NCBI RefSeq assembly: GCF_014647495.1
Contig: NZ_BMPH01000009.1
Span: 62,001 to 126,000 of the forward strand
Direction: 5' to 3'
Source of the DNA: Glutamicibacter protophormiae
Lineage (GTDB): Bacteria; Actinomycetota; Actinomycetes; Actinomycetales; Micrococcaceae
DNA length: 64,000 nt
Position numbers and translations under genes: made by a program. Shown here in pieces: positions 63,425-64,000 of this stretch (positions within the stretch are counted from its first letter, which is position 1; every line of letters begins with the position of its first letter). The notes below the pieces were generated by a model that did not search any database, was not told the DNA's origin, and was given only the letters and a program-made list of their open reading frames with translations.

Positions 63425-64000
63425 CTAGAAGTAGTAGGGGTAGTTCGACCAGTCCGGGTCGCGCTTGCCCAGGAACGCGTCGCGCCCCTCCACCGCTTCG
63501 TCGGTCATGTAGGCCATGCGGGTGGCTTCGCCGGCGAAGACCTGCTGCCCGGCCAGCCCGTCGTCGGCCAGGTTGAAGGCGAACTTCAGCATGCGGATGG
63601 CCTGCGGGGACTGGGCGGCGATGTCCGCCGCGTATTCCAGGGCCACCTCTTCCAGGCGCTCGTGCTCCACGGACTCGTTGACCGCGCCCATGCGCACCAT
63701 GTCGTCGGCCGAGTACTCGCGGGCCAGGAAGAAGATCTCGCGGGCGGTCTTCTGCCCGACCTGGCGGGCCAGCAGCGCGGAGCCGTAGCCGGCATCGAAG
63801 GAGCCCACGGTGGCGTCGGTCTGCTTGAACTTGCCGTGCTGCTTGGAAGCGATGGTCAAATCCGAGACCACATGCAGCGAGTGCCCGCCGCCGGCGGCCC
63901 AGCCGTTGACCACGCACACCACGACCTTGGGCATGGTGCGCATCAGGCGCTGCACCTCCAGGATGTGCAGGCGCCCGGCGCGGGCCGGGTCGATGCTCTC
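63425..64000 (-). CDS. menB: 1,4-dihydroxy-2-naphthoyl-CoA synthase (partial)
   Basis: The 5' end lies beyond the window; 191 codons plus the stop are visible. It belongs to the crotonase fold: VNGWAAGGGHSLHVVSDLTIA (oxyanion loop), TDATVGSFDAGYGSALLARQVG and a C-terminal DWSNYPYYF that is conserved in MenB. It makes DHNA-CoA from o-succinylbenzoyl-CoA. It precedes menE, so the operon reads menB-menE. Confidence 0.96.
   Translation of the reverse strand, partial: ESIDPARAGRLHILEVQRLMRTMPKVVVCVVNGWAAGGGHSLHVVSDLTIASKQHGKFKQTDATVGSFDAGYGSALLARQVGQKTAREIFFLAREYSADDMVRMGAVNESVEHERLEEVALEYAADIAAQSPQAIRMLKFAFNLADDGLAGQQVFAGEATRMAYMTDEAVEGRDAFLGKRDPDWSNYPYYF

Overview
The window is 64 kb of chromosome from a high-GC Gram-positive bacterium, most likely a member of the Micrococcaceae (Arthrobacter / Glutamicibacter type). 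This rests on the actinobacterial protein families (DUF3073, DUF4229, DUF4244, MarP, Crp/GlxR-type regulator, bS22, Rex), the frequent GTG/TTG starts, the GC-rich third positions, and a gene order that resembles the Mycobacterium Rv0496-Rv0548 neighbourhood. I see no phage, IS element, CRISPR array, rRNA or tRNA. Almost everything is chromosomal housekeeping.

Layout. 1-2.6 kb: end of clpB, a septum-formation-like membrane protein, DUF3073 and a sirtuin. 3.1-10 kb: purine genes (purM, purF, purD, purC) around a small membrane protein, a sterol-carrier-like protein and an asparaginase. 10.1-13.8 kb: a heterodimeric ABC exporter. 13.9-17.3 kb: a metallophosphoesterase and a class A penicillin-binding protein. 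17.3-22.4 kb: DUF4177, RidA, NUDIX, Crp, MarP protease, AroQ and a lone hypothetical. 22.5-27.9 kb: acs, nth, a CoA-pyrophosphatase-like NUDIX gene and a PolA-like polymerase. 28-35 kb: a compact Tad/Flp-type secretion operon facing a MrfA-type DEAD helicase. 35-39.8 kb: two GNAT genes, a TrhO rhodanese, a methyltransferase and an ArsR regulator. 40-49.6 kb: topA, ppx, a TIM-barrel protein, proC, a Trk/Ktr potassium system, acuC and arsR. 49.8-53.8 kb: gdhA, a small HTH protein, bS22, a HAD hydrolase, glutaredoxin and rex. 53.9-59.6 kb: a membrane protein, then a phosphatase and the cytochrome c biogenesis operon (tlpA, ccdA, resB, ccsB). 59.8-64 kb: a frameshifted membrane gene, PLDc_N and DUF4229 membrane proteins, and menA, menE and menB (cut by the window end).

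How the genes work together. Several sets form pathways: de novo purine synthesis; redox and respiration (Rex, glutaredoxin, system II cytochrome c maturation, menaquinone synthesis); acetate and acetyl-lysine metabolism (acs with two candidate Crp boxes, plus Sir2 and AcuC deacylases); and Tad pilus-type secretion.

The most notable non-genic signals are: (a) a recurrent leaderless-promoter layout, in which a TAnnnT-like -10 element lies 6-7 nt before the start codon of about 14 genes, often as divergent and even overlapping pairs; (b) a near-perfect Crp box in front of crp itself and another before acs; and (c) a 23-bp tandem duplication that shifts the frame of a small membrane-protein gene at 60.05-60.10 kb. 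I found no clearly undescribed system. The compact Tad operon and the overlapping leaderless divergent promoters deserve the closest look.
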